From assembly GCA_944470555.2 (NCBI GenBank), contig OX104134.1, forward strand, positions 48,296,691 through 48,360,690: a stretch of 64,000 nt of DNA. The letters run 5' to 3'. The notes under the pieces are model-generated. The model worked only from the letters and a program-made list of their open reading frames with translations. It was not told the origin of the DNA and did no database searches. This document shows, one piece after another, positions 55,680 to 64,000 of this stretch. The first letter of the stretch is position 1, and every line of letters starts with the position of its first letter. The stretch is from Heterobilharzia americana. Taxonomy: Eukaryota; Platyhelminthes; Trematoda; Strigeidida; Schistosomatidae. The translations under genes were made by a program, and so were the position numbers.

Positions 55680-56206
55680 GCAGGTCGCTTAGCGCAGTCA
55701 AAATATGAGCTCGCTGGGGGACGAAACGACAATAATAGATCACCATCCCCAGAAATGTACATAGAGCTTAAAGGGAGTTAGGACTGGAAAGTCTTGAATC
55801 GCCTGTACCCTTCCAGGTGGTGGGCGAATGCCTTGCTCATCGATAACGTATCCCAAACATATCAGTGAACGGGCGCCGATCCGGCATTTGGCCAAGTTGA
55901 CTGTCATTGAATACTCCGACAGTCTGGTGAAAAGCTGTTTCACGTGGTTGAAATGAATGTCTTCGTCTGGACTAGAGGTCAGCATGTCGTCTAAATAAGC
56001 ATGGGCGAAGTCTAGTCCACACAAAACATCGTGGAAAGTTTTGCTGCATTGCGAAGACCAAGGGGCACGCGAGAAAACTCAAAAAGACCAAACGGTGTAA
56101 TGACGGCTGTCTTGGGGACATCATCAGGATGGACTGGGATCCGATGATATGCACGCGTCAAGTCAAGTTTACTGAAGATAACCGAGCCTTTTAAAAATGC
56201 AGTCAA
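55680..56206 (-). pseudogene. Gypsy-3 reverse transcriptase
   Basis: 56206-56012: SVIFSKLDLTRAYHRIPVHP, then TAVITPFGLFEFSRVPLGLR (palm start). 56024-55740: HAYLDDMLTSSPDED (intact catalytic YLDD), KCRIGARSLICLGYVID and GIRPPPGRVQAIQDFP. A continuation in another frame reads YYRRFVPQ near 55720. One frameshift separates the first two pieces. The spacing between YLDD and GIRP here is the normal reference for the deletion in Gypsy-2. Confidence 0.86.
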
Positions 56207-56967
56207 GTTGTGTATGTGAGGGACCGGGTAACCGCCTGGAATCGTTTTAGCGCCGAGCCTTCGTTAGTCGCCACAAAGCCTCCAGTCCATGCCATGTTCC
56301 CCGGTACCATGTGCAGGGGCAAAGACAGTGGACTGTTGGATGGTTCGATTACCCCCATTTCAAACCCGGCTTTTACAGCAGGCGGTTTCTCTGGGGATAA
56401 TCGCCGTGGCTGGGCAAACACTGGCTGGCCAGTCATCGTTGTGTGGTGAGAAACGCTCGAAGTCACACACGGTACACAACAACTTGGCCTAAAGACAAAC
56501 GGTAAGGACCGAATAATAGACACGTAGGGGCTAGAAGCGTCCGTTGTGGAGTACACGGGACCGAAGGACGGCGTCTTGGTAACAGTATGGGAGACAAAGA
56601 GTCTTGCAGCGGAATCGACTAATTTATGCCTGCCAGAATCTACCAGCAGCCAACAGTGCTGTAAGAGATCGATACCAATAATTCCGGTGGTCACATCAGC
56701 CACCATAGGAACCCATCGAAAGGAACGACGCATTTCAAGGTTGAGGTCAAGGAATCTTCTACCATATGTTGTGATGGCCGAACCGCTGGAGGTGCGAAGT
56801 AGCAGAGATATCGGCCGCAGACGCTCTTCACTCACAGGAGGGGATGACACCAGCTTCCGCCCCAGTGTCAACCAGGAGAAGTATCTCAGAATGTCTGTCC
56901 ATAACAAGAAAAGGCGACATGAATGTGGTTCGCCAGGGACGTTAGTCACCGTCACGTGCTGGCTCAC
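56203..56967 (-). pseudogene. Gypsy-3 protease and RT N-terminal region
   Basis: 254 open residues carry ITGIDLL-like protease C-terminal sequence (ADVTTGIIGIDLLQHCWLLV) and GQPVFAQPRRLSPEKPPAVK, the run-up to RT. The protease active site LLLVDTGAEAGVIP, intact DTGA, is read in a different frame near 56850-56885. So the active-site Asp is present, but the frame is broken just after it. Confidence 0.8.
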
Positions 56968-57850
56968 ACGTTTCCCGCCTGGTTAGCCCCAAAGATGCAA
57001 GGTCGAGCGCGCCCTTTGGCATCGGCACCATAACGTCTATGGTACCAGCACAACCTGGGTTGGTATTGTAGCCACTTGGAACGCCTGTTACCGGTACAGG
57101 AGGTTTATCTGTTGCACGAGCGAGGCGTGTGATCGTTTGAAGAGCTACCAGATCGCGTTTCTTTCCTGATACTGCACAATTCCTCATACAATATCGTGAT
57201 GTGGGCTACGGCGTCGAAACTTGTCGGCCCACTTACTTTGGGTGAGTCAGTGGCGGTAGACAGTGCAGCTGTGATTTTGGTGTTGGGGTTGGCAGCGCCA
57301 ACAGTTTTGTCGGCTGCTTCCGCCAGCTCTATCAAAGGGCACTTGTGAAATGGTGCTAAGATTTCCTGCGCCGTCTGTGATAATCTCTACAACCACAGTT
57401 GCTTGAGAAATGCATCATCAGCATTGGACTCTGCAACCAGCTGCTTCACCCGGGCTTACAACCTTCCAAATGCATATCCCTGAAAATTTCTGACACTTTC
57501 TGCCGATCAGTAAGTGCAATGCGTTTGATGACGGCGGCTTTGAGGCGGTCGTGAAGATTCGGTGCTTGGTCGTCTAACGCGTCTGGAGCATCTTCGATTG
57601 AATTTTCCGGAAAGCTGACGATAACTAGGTCTGAATTAGTTTCTTGTCGGTGAATATGCCTCAAGGCAAGCTGAGCTTTCACATAGGAGAAACATGCGGA
57701 TGGCCTGTGGGCCCAGATGGTGAGAAGCCGAGGAATTATGGCCATCTGCGCAGCACAGTCGTTGTTATCAGCCGTTGATAAGAGATATGATGAGGCAAGG
57801 CGTTGATAACAACAAAATGACAATGCAAAAAGAACAGACGGGGAATGCAA
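56942..57850 (-). pseudogene. Gypsy-3 Gag
   Basis: 57850-57446 (134 residues) includes IWAHRPSACFSYVKAQLALR and DRLKAAVIKRIALTDRQKVS, typical of the capsid-like part of CsRn1-type Gags. 57335-57105 continues C-terminally. Near 57060-57000 one frame gives CWYHRRYGADAKGRARPC, the CHCC box in which the third ligand (Cys) is Arg. The gag is split into three frames. It belongs to the same lineage as Gypsy-2 but is clearly older. Confidence 0.78.
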
Positions 57851-57945
57851 TGCGAAAATGAAAATAAACTGTGCCCAAATGAAAATAGTGCAAATGGTTC
57901 AACACGGAATGAAAAAAGCACTAGACACAGCAACAAACGGCACCC

Positions 57946-57954
57946 GGCTCACCA
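57946..57954 (-). other. Possible Gypsy-3 primer-binding site
   Basis: TGGTGAGCC on the minus strand, identical to the first nine bases of the Gypsy-2 primer site, about 100 bp upstream of gag. The rest of the tRNA-Trp match is poor. Confidence 0.4.
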
Positions 57955-57960
57955 ACTATA

Positions 57961-59638
57961 GGCAGCGCTGGTTGTATTGCTATCATGTAGCGTTTAACCT
58001 ACCCTACTTAACTTTATGCGCTTAAGTACCCGCTTAACCAGTACCTTACCCAAAGTGTAAGTACTGATAGTGAACGACGAATCAAAAGAAATGGTTTCAG
58101 GAATATATTTGAAGAAGCAATATACTTAATTAGGATAGATGTAACGGTCATGAATAGTGGAGAGGTTTATTCAACCTATCTGGCTAGCATGGCTGAACTG
58201 GAGATTCTGAGTACGTGCATGCTAACCAGCACAAGGAGGGCGCAAAATGACACCGAAACCTGCTCGGATGCATGCTCGTCTAAGCGAAACTTAAGATACC
58301 TAAAGCATTAGAATGCGAGCTAGAGGTTTGTTTAGCTAAGTTAATCTGCTTATTTTAGCTCTAGTTGCATTTCGGTGTTAGAAAGGTGCACTACAAGTGT
58401 CAGAACACGAACGACTAAGCACCTGGCCCCTGCAATAGCTTCTGCATGAGGAGATGGATGTGCTTGTCTCGGTTTAGCGTCTTCAGCAGTTGCTTCGTTA
58501 TTACCTGCACGACAGCTGTTTTCGTGTAGAGATGAGCTTACCACTTTTATGACGTCCCCTTTTATGGGAGCCGTCATCAGATCTGGGAGCTTGGTCAAAA
58601 GAATCTCGAGTTGTCAACATAACAAACCCATGTCCAGTAGGACGCCACAACAAGTCTTCTTCCACTTTGGTGCCCCGCCCCGGAACAGCCTGGGTCCCAG
58701 GCAATTTGTCGAAGACTGTTTTGATTCAACTTCTGGAATAGGCGACCGAACCTGAAGTACATAACCAATTTCCTCATTTACTATACTAACAATTACTTCA
58801 TGCTGGTCGTCGTGACCTCCTCATGGTTCTTTTTTATTCTTATTTTTGACTCTTAGGATCTGTCTTGTACGAAATCATTGTGACAGAGACACTGTCAACG
58901 CCCTGGAATGTCTTTGGATGAAAGTGTCGAAATTCGATGAAACATGTTCCTTTCCATGCTTGACTTCACCTTGTCAACAAGTGAAGAGGCTCCACTTCAT
59001 GTCAGTAGATGGCGAATCGTGTTACGTTTCCATTAACTTCCAAAAATATGTGAGGAAGTCTGTGCCTCGTATCGGTATGCTGTACTCAGCAGGTAACGCA
59101 CAGTTGACGAACTTTCTATGCCGTGTAGTCCTTACTGTAATAAAAATTGCAAGCTTTTCTTCCATTCCTTGTATATTTTGCAGTTTTCGTGCTCGTTTTT
59201 TCCGCTTACCTTTTCCTATCACTATTCATCGTTCCACGCTGCGTGTAAAGGCATGTATTTCGTTCGGCGCCCAGTGTTGATAGGGAACTAATCACATCTA
59301 GTATCAACATAGGTATAACTTGTGTTTATTACTTGATCTTCACCGAGCTCTTCGTAATCCGAAATTCTGAAGCGAAACCTACGTGCATTTTTCTCTCACA
59401 CTAGCTTGAAGATGTATGGAACTTCATTCGATCCATCAAGCTATACCGGACAAAAACCACATTCGGAATCCACTACCCATATTGCAAACCTGATCTGGAG
59501 TCTGAAGATGGCTGGTTTCTCCCTCAGAAAAAAATATATGGTCTCACACCATACGGTTACACCATGAAAACACACCACTTGGCAACATGAGCAATCAGAA
59601 ACAGGTTCGATCATTGTTTGCACCAAGTCGTCTGGATG

Positions 59639-59642
<4 letters not shown>
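57961..59642. other. Unassigned region, may include a Gypsy-3 LTR
   Basis: The part next to 57960 should contain the 5' LTR of Gypsy-3 if it is complete, but without a partner its limits cannot be set. The 144-residue plus frame at 58846-59280 has no recognised domain. Confidence 0.4.

Positions 59643-59673
<31 letters not shown>
59643..59673. repeat. (TA)n microsatellite at the 5' edge of LINE-F
   Basis: 31 bp of TA repeat, followed directly by LINE-F endonuclease sequence. Confidence 0.95.
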
Positions 59674-59676
<3 letters not shown>

Positions 59677-59679
59677 ACT

Positions 59680-60535
59680 GGGTGACCCAGAGACATCTCA
59701 CGTTACGAGAAACACCTCCAAGTGTCTCTACAGCAATGTGAGAGGACTCCATAGTAAAATGTCAGAGCGCCGATCCCTCTGTCTCGACCTCGCCCCGAAA
59801 ATCATGTTCCTGACAGAAACGTGGTTGTCACCAGGCGTAATCGACACTGAAGCTAATATAGATGATATGATTCTGTTCAGGAGAGACAGAGAACATAGGG
59901 ACGGAGGGGGGATTGCAATATACTTGGACAGTTTGTTCCGAAATGAACAAACCACTGACACGGCACTGACAGAGCTCCCAGACTAGCTGGTGCTACTTCG
60001 CGGTCAAACACACCGAATTCCTAGTTGAAGGAATCTATAGGTCCCCCAATAGCAACTTGGAACACAACCAAAAACTACTCCAAGCAGTATCCACAATGTC
60101 AACTATAGGGTACGACCAGATTTAATAGCTGGCGACTTCAACGCTCCAACCCTCAGCCCAGAGCAAGGTGGCACTGCCCCGAGCCGCAAGTTCAATTGTA
60201 ACCTGCTAAACGTCATCCAAGTGGCTGGACTGCAGGAAAAAATCAGCGACAACACCCGCTGGGGGTCAGATGGCGAACCATCTAAACTGGATTACCTACT
60301 GACTAGTGATCCCCTTCTGGGTGAAAACGTTCACGTGCAAACCCCTCTTGGAAGTAGCGGTCGCGCTATGGCAGTGTTCGACCTGGTAATCGGTAGAAAA
60401 TTATCATGGAAGGGACCTCGCCCTTACCTCCGTTATAACAGGGCAAACTACAGAAGTGTGAACAAAGCCTATCAAGAGCTCCGTGGCGAGTGGGTTGGTG
60501 TTCCTTACCGGTCGAATAGCACTGGGAACTGGTAA
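59680..60535 (+). pseudogene. LINE-F endonuclease
   Basis: 59700-59986 has CLYSNVRGLHSKMSERRSL (LINE endonuclease start), KIMFLTETWLSPGV (catalytic Glu) and RRDREHRDGGGIAIYL. After a stop near 59985 and a frame change, LIAGDFNAPTL follows (catalytic Asp/Asn) near 60130. 60221-60535 has SKLDYLLTSDPL, and AVFDLVIGRKLSWK sits where SDH is expected, so the last His motif is altered. All main endonuclease motifs are recognisable, but the frame is broken. Confidence 0.85.
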
Positions 60536-60960
60536 AAGATATCATTAAGGCAGCCATCTTGCCAAACGTCCCTTTGGCGGTAACAACAACCACAAAGCGA
60601 ACGTCACGACTAAAACGGGGCACTGAGCGCCTTCCGAGAGCCAAGAGAAGGGCATGGCACACATGGAGACTCTCCAGAGGACAGGATGACCATGGTGCGT
60701 ACATGACCGTATGGGCTCGAGGCAATATAAGGGTGTGGGGAGACAGGAGGTCGTTCCAGTCCAACCTCGCCGAAAGGCTTGAGGTAAACCCTAAAAGCCT
60801 TTGCCGATCCATGGCAAAAAGAAAATCGACAAGCCAAAGAGCATGTGTCATAAGAGGTCCGAATGGAGAAAACCTTTCTGGACAGGAGACTGCTGAAATG
60901 CTGAGCACAAGCTATCAAAGCCAAGCCCGGGAAGATCCCCAGGGAAGACATCCTCCCATC
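60536..60960 (+). pseudogene. LINE-F endonuclease-RT linker
   Basis: 148 open residues (60559-61005) that pass through the linker: RAKRRAWHTWRLSRGQDD, SNLAERLEVNPKSLCRSMAK and RKSTSQRACVIRGPNGENL, matching the linker of LINE-E. It overlaps the start of the RT frame, so a frameshift joins them near 60950. Confidence 0.75.
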
Positions 60961-60961
60961 T

Positions 60962-61789
60962 GTGTTGAAAGAATGTGCGTGTACCCTGAGCGGCCCACTC
61001 TGTGACCTCTTCCAACACTCCTCGGATGAACAACAGCTCCCACGAGAGTGGAAATGGGCTATCCTTTCTCCTATCTACGAAGGAGGAGACAGGCAGAATC
61101 TCAACTGTTATGGACCCATAGCACTACTACCAGTAATATCAAAATTTATGGAAAGTGTGATGGACGACAGTATCAGGGAATATCTGGACAAGAAACAAAC
61201 ATTCAGTGACGCTCAACATGGCTTCCGGAATGGTAGGTCCTGTGCCTCCAACCTCCTGACGGTCCATGATCACTGGACAGCATGCTGGAATCTCAAGGTC
61301 CCGGTCCTCGCAGTTTTTCTGGACTTCACCAAAGCCTTTGACACCGTCTCACACACGATCCTAATACATAAGATATCTGGGTTAGGTATTCTCAGCCAGG
61401 TGCTATCGTGGCTGCAGAACTACTCAGAAGACAGGGAGTTCTGCACGAAAGTCAACAGGGTCTACTCAACTTGGAGAACATCCTCATCCGATGACTCACA
61501 AGGAGCAATCTTGGGTCCACTGTTGTTCCTACTGTTCGTAAATGACCTGCCGCAACATATCGGCCACCCGACTCTCCTATACGCTGATGATGTCAAGTTA
61601 CAGAGGGCAATAACTTGCGACGCGGGATCTATGGCATTACAGAAAGACCTCAAAACACTAGAGGAATGGGAAGTAATAACGAACTGGCATTTAATCTGGA
61701 TAAGTGCCGGTCCATGTTTTCCCGCACCCCTGATCCCCAGAAAACATCCTAATATCTCTGTGGTCCACGTCCATCCCATACTACAGTGA
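60962..61789 (+). pseudogene. LINE-F reverse transcriptase
   Basis: 275 open residues with REWKWAILSPIYEGGDRQNL, QHGFRNGRSCASNLL, LDFTKAFDTVSH (catalytic Asp121), SQGAILGPLLFLLFVNDLPQ and LLYADDVKL (YADD at 207-210). Both palm catalytic motifs are intact over one frame, the most complete RT here. The frame then runs off in the thumb near 61680, where a shift is needed to reach LDKCRSMFSRTPD-like sequence. Because the endonuclease is broken, the full protein cannot be made. Confidence 0.88.
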
Positions 61790-62400
61790 AAAAAGACCTG
61801 GGTCTGACGGTGACGATAAAACTGGACACCAGTTCCGGTTGCCCAGGTGACGTCTCAAAAGCATATGGGGTACTACATTTTGTGCGTAGACAACTGGGTG
61901 CCCTCACCCCAGAACTCTATCTGAAGCTCTACAGGACTTACATACGGCCCCACTTAGAAGCCCATAACGTCTTCGCTCCACCACAACCGAAAAGTGGCAC
62001 CAACCTACTGGAGAGAGTCCAGAGGCGAGCCACAAAAGGGGTTGTTGGGATGCAACGAAAACCATATGAGGATAGACTGAAAGGCGTAGGCCTATACTCT
62101 CTTAGCTACCGAAGGTTACGAGGTGACTTAGTAATGGCCTACAAAACCCAAGTCACCCGAGCAGAGGAATTCTACCGAGTGGCCACTACGGGGACCCTCG
62201 AGGAAATCGCTAGAGAATAGCCCACCAAAGGTCAAAAACGCATGTGTGTTCATAGTTCTTCTCTCCCCGAGTCTGTGGGCACTGGAACAAACTGCCAGCA
62301 GAGGTGGTCTCCACCCCAACTATTGAAGGCTTCAAGAAGAGGCTAGACAGTCATGCAGAGACTCATGGTCTACCCACGTATAGCTGGAACACGAACTGAT
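61786..62400 (+). pseudogene. LINE-F C-terminal domain
   Basis: 144 open residues (61786-62220) with GLTVTIKLDTSSGCPGDVSK, HFVRRQLGALTPELYLKLYR, TYIRPHLEAHNVFAPPQP and VGMQRKPYEDRLKGVGLYSL. This is the conserved region after the RT of CR1-like LINEs, also seen in LINE-C and LINE-E. Similarity then continues in another frame to about 62400. Confidence 0.82.
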
Positions 62401-62738
62401 GTCAAGCTACCCCAACCAGTTTTCGTTCTATTGTAACCATTCAAGCCCTTTTCATCCCTTCCACTCGCCATAAGTTAGCCTCACTCACCTAAGTCCTTCA
62501 TATCTTCGCACCCCTCCTCACCTCACTTAGGTGTAAGTAGATTACTCCATTAGTTCACTTTTCTTCTCCTCTTTTACTCACACAAACACCTTTCAGGGTT
62601 TTCTCTTCACTATCGCTAACCCTCTGTAGCGACCAGTCCGAACAACTGTCTGGCAACTTAACATCTGAAGAAGCCAGCTGCACCATAGTCCAAGGCAAAC
62701 AAACGTGACGTGCTTCGCTCGTCTCTCAGCTTTTGGAT
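62401..62738 (+). other. LINE-F 3' UTR
   Basis: C/T-rich 3' untranslated region ending with the family 3' end. No coding signal. Confidence 0.6.
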
Positions 62739-63183
62739 TTTTCCACAATGAAAAACTCCCACTTTCAATACTCAATCTAAAAACATAGAACGTTTGCAGC
62801 ACTTCTGTCCGTCCACGCACCTCACCCCTGCGCATTCGTCAGCTCACTCCTCAACAGTTGAAAATTGGCATTATTATTCCTTTGAACCAACCGGTCTACC
62901 TCCTGTCAGTGGTTCTTGGGCGTTTCAGCTGCCAAACTGCCTTAGCTCTCGGTTCTCCTCGGAGGTCATTCCCCAGGAAATATCTTTCCTGGTTATACAT
63001 ACGCATCTGGAGCTTACGGTTAAACTCGTTGGTCAAGAGCAGAGGATCAAGTGACAAGTGTCTGAAGGTGAGCCAACATAAATTATCTTCCCTTTTCTAT
63101 TCTGTCCTTTTCCTGCATTCAGTCTTCAACCCTCTTATTGTTGTTAACTACTTGTTTTCCCAAGAAGTTTATATCATAGCGAC
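62739..63183 (+). other. Probable 5' UTR of LINE-G
   Basis: Interval between the 3' end of LINE-F and the ORF1 of LINE-G. Internal promoters of LINEs lie here, but none can be recognised by eye. An unrelated filler sequence is also possible. Confidence 0.45.
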
Positions 63184-63996
63184 ATGTCTGCCCAAAACGC
63201 TAGGTCTGAAGCTTTGACACGGATAACGCGGTCGTGCACAACAACGGCCAGTAACACCCTAAACAACACACTAGTCTGTACTAGAAGACAAACAGAGGTA
63301 GGGCAGAACATCGAACTTCTGAAGAAGTGGCCAACCCATGTTTCTAGAATTCCAGTAGCCATCAGACAGGTGACACAGAGTAGCACTAACCCGTCACAAA
63401 CTAGTCCTATCTTGAGCAAGGATCATACCATGCCTGAACATAGAAGACGACGTAAAAGGCTTCAGAACAAGGCAGCCACAAGCAGTTCGCCACAATCCGT
63501 AGCACCTTATTCATGGAAGGAAGGCTGTATTACGACACCCGATGGCTGCAGTGTTTGCACCAAAGTTGTTTCGGTAGTCGATGAGGCATTTGCATGCAAC
63601 CTGTGTCAACGATGGGTGCATTGCCACTGCGATACCAAAGTCCCCCGACAATACTATAAGCTGATGAAGAGACAACCATGCAAGTGGTTCTGGTACATCT
63701 GTCCAGAGTGCAGGAAAATGCCCGCACTCCGCACAGAAAGCCTGAAGGAGATGCTCTCCGCCACGCAAAAGCTACCAGCATCCCCGAATAAGGTAGGGTT
63801 AACACCAAAGGATAACACAGAGAGACCTGGAAACAGACCTAGAGCTCCAGCTGTGGGCACGCCATCTCGCGTGGGGACCATATTAGGTCAAGTCTCCATA
63901 CCCCCACCCGGCCCCAGGGGACGTCAAGCGCATGGCCAAAGACATCGACCGCCGAAGCCTCTACGAAACCCATTCCGAACACCCCACACACCGTGA
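63184..63996 (+). CDS. LINE-G ORF1 protein with PHD-type zinc finger
   Basis: 270 residues, ATG to TGA, uninterrupted. Residues 1-120 are basic and Ser/Thr-rich with an Arg/Lys cluster (HRRRRKRLQ near 86-93) that could be a nuclear signal. Residues 122-176 form a C4HC3 finger: Cys122, Cys125, Cys138, Cys141, His146, Cys149, Cys173, Cys176, with the Trp-rich stretch KWFWYICPEC before the last pair. The C-terminal part is rich in Pro, Gly and Arg. ORF1 proteins with PHD-like fingers are known in CR1 LINEs and are thought to bind element RNA or chromatin. ORF2 should follow beyond the window. A host PHD protein is less likely, given the lack of introns and the surrounding LINEs. Confidence 0.7.
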   Translation: MSAQNARSEALTRITRSCTTTASNTLNNTLVCTRRQTEVGQNIELLKKWPTHVSRIPVAIRQVTQSSTNPSQTSPILSKDHTMPEHRRRRKRLQNKAATSSSPQSVAPYSWKEGCITTPDGCSVCTKVVSVVDEAFACNLCQRWVHCHCDTKVPRQYYKLMKRQPCKWFWYICPECRKMPALRTESLKEMLSATQKLPASPNKVGLTPKDNTERPGNRPRAPAVGTPSRVGTILGQVSIPPPGPRGRQAHGQRHRPPKPLRNPFRTPHTP

Positions 63997-64000
63997 CTGA

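Larger units (their letters stand above)
55500..57960 (-). mobile_element. Gypsy-3: truncated Ty3/gypsy element
   Basis: Minus-strand gypsy element with gag, CHCC-like box, protease and RT up to the connection, cut off before RNase H where LINE-E begins. A weak primer-site match lies near 57946-57954 (GGCTCACCA on the plus strand, as in Gypsy-2). Only this end is present, so no LTR pair can be defined. Confidence 0.83.
59674..62738 (+). mobile_element. LINE-F: CR1-like LINE, ORF1 missing
   Basis: Plus-strand CR1-like LINE from the start of the endonuclease to the 3' end CTGCACCATAGTCC...CAAACAAACG (about 62677-62710), shared with LINE-C. ORF1 is missing. It has the best preserved RT of the window but carries frameshifts in endonuclease, linker and C-terminal parts. 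Confidence 0.87.

Noticed and set aside
58846..59280. A 144-residue plus-strand frame as a possible gene.
   Set aside because: No family signature; length is within chance for AT-moderate DNA of this size.
1..64000. CRISPR arrays, operons, ribosome-binding sites or prokaryotic mobile elements.
   Set aside because: No regularly spaced short repeats or tightly packed same-strand genes; all coding signals are eukaryotic retroelements.

Overview
The window looks like repeat-dense nuclear DNA of a trematode flatworm, most likely a schistosome relative. This rests on protein-level recognition only. A Ty3/gypsy element has a CHCC Gag box (C-x2-H-x9-C-x3-C) and a tRNA-Trp primer site, both typical of the CsRn1/Boudicca lineage known from digeneans. 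Around it are CR1-like LINEs, an SR2-like RTE LINE, a second divergent LINE family and a Penelope-like element with a GIY-YIG domain, a mix described from schistosomes. Every recognisable coding signal belongs to a transposable element. I found no convincing host gene, no prokaryotic gene organisation and no CRISPR array.

Layout. 0-7 kb: a near full-length but decayed CR1-like LINE on the minus strand (LINE-A, about 2.0-6.0 kb). 7.2-16.9 kb: nested LTR retrotransposons on the minus strand. Gypsy-2 (10758-15875) has two 343-bp LTRs, a 5-bp target duplication (GTACT) and a tRNA-Trp primer site, and it sits inside the gag region of Gypsy-1 (7194-16890). 16.9-18.7 kb: an RTE fragment. 18.7-25 kb: mostly unassigned AT-rich DNA. 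25-32.3 kb: LINE-C (plus), pieces of a dispersed repeat called R, then LINE-B (minus, ORF1 to reverse transcriptase). 35.9-44.7 kb: fragments of a second LINE family, largely packed into a 1.57-kb inverted duplication (37802-39376 and 43121-44694) around a 3.7-kb spacer. Each arm carries a tRNA-derived SINE with a perfect 12-bp target duplication. 47.45-48.6 kb: a Penelope-like element next to a 500-N gap (48621-49120). 51.3-55.5 kb: two CR1-like LINEs tail to tail (LINE-D plus, LINE-E minus). 55.5-58 kb: a truncated gypsy element (Gypsy-3, minus). 59.7-64 kb: LINE-F, then the start of another LINE (LINE-G) with an intact 270-residue ORF1 carrying a PHD-type zinc finger.

Functionally this is a retroelement graveyard with several young features: almost identical LTRs, an almost identical palindrome, a SINE with perfect target duplications and one open ORF1. 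No autonomous intact element is visible. Boundaries of LINE remnants are approximate (often +/-100 bp) because they come from where translated similarity stops. LTR, target-duplication, SINE and palindrome boundaries were read base by base.
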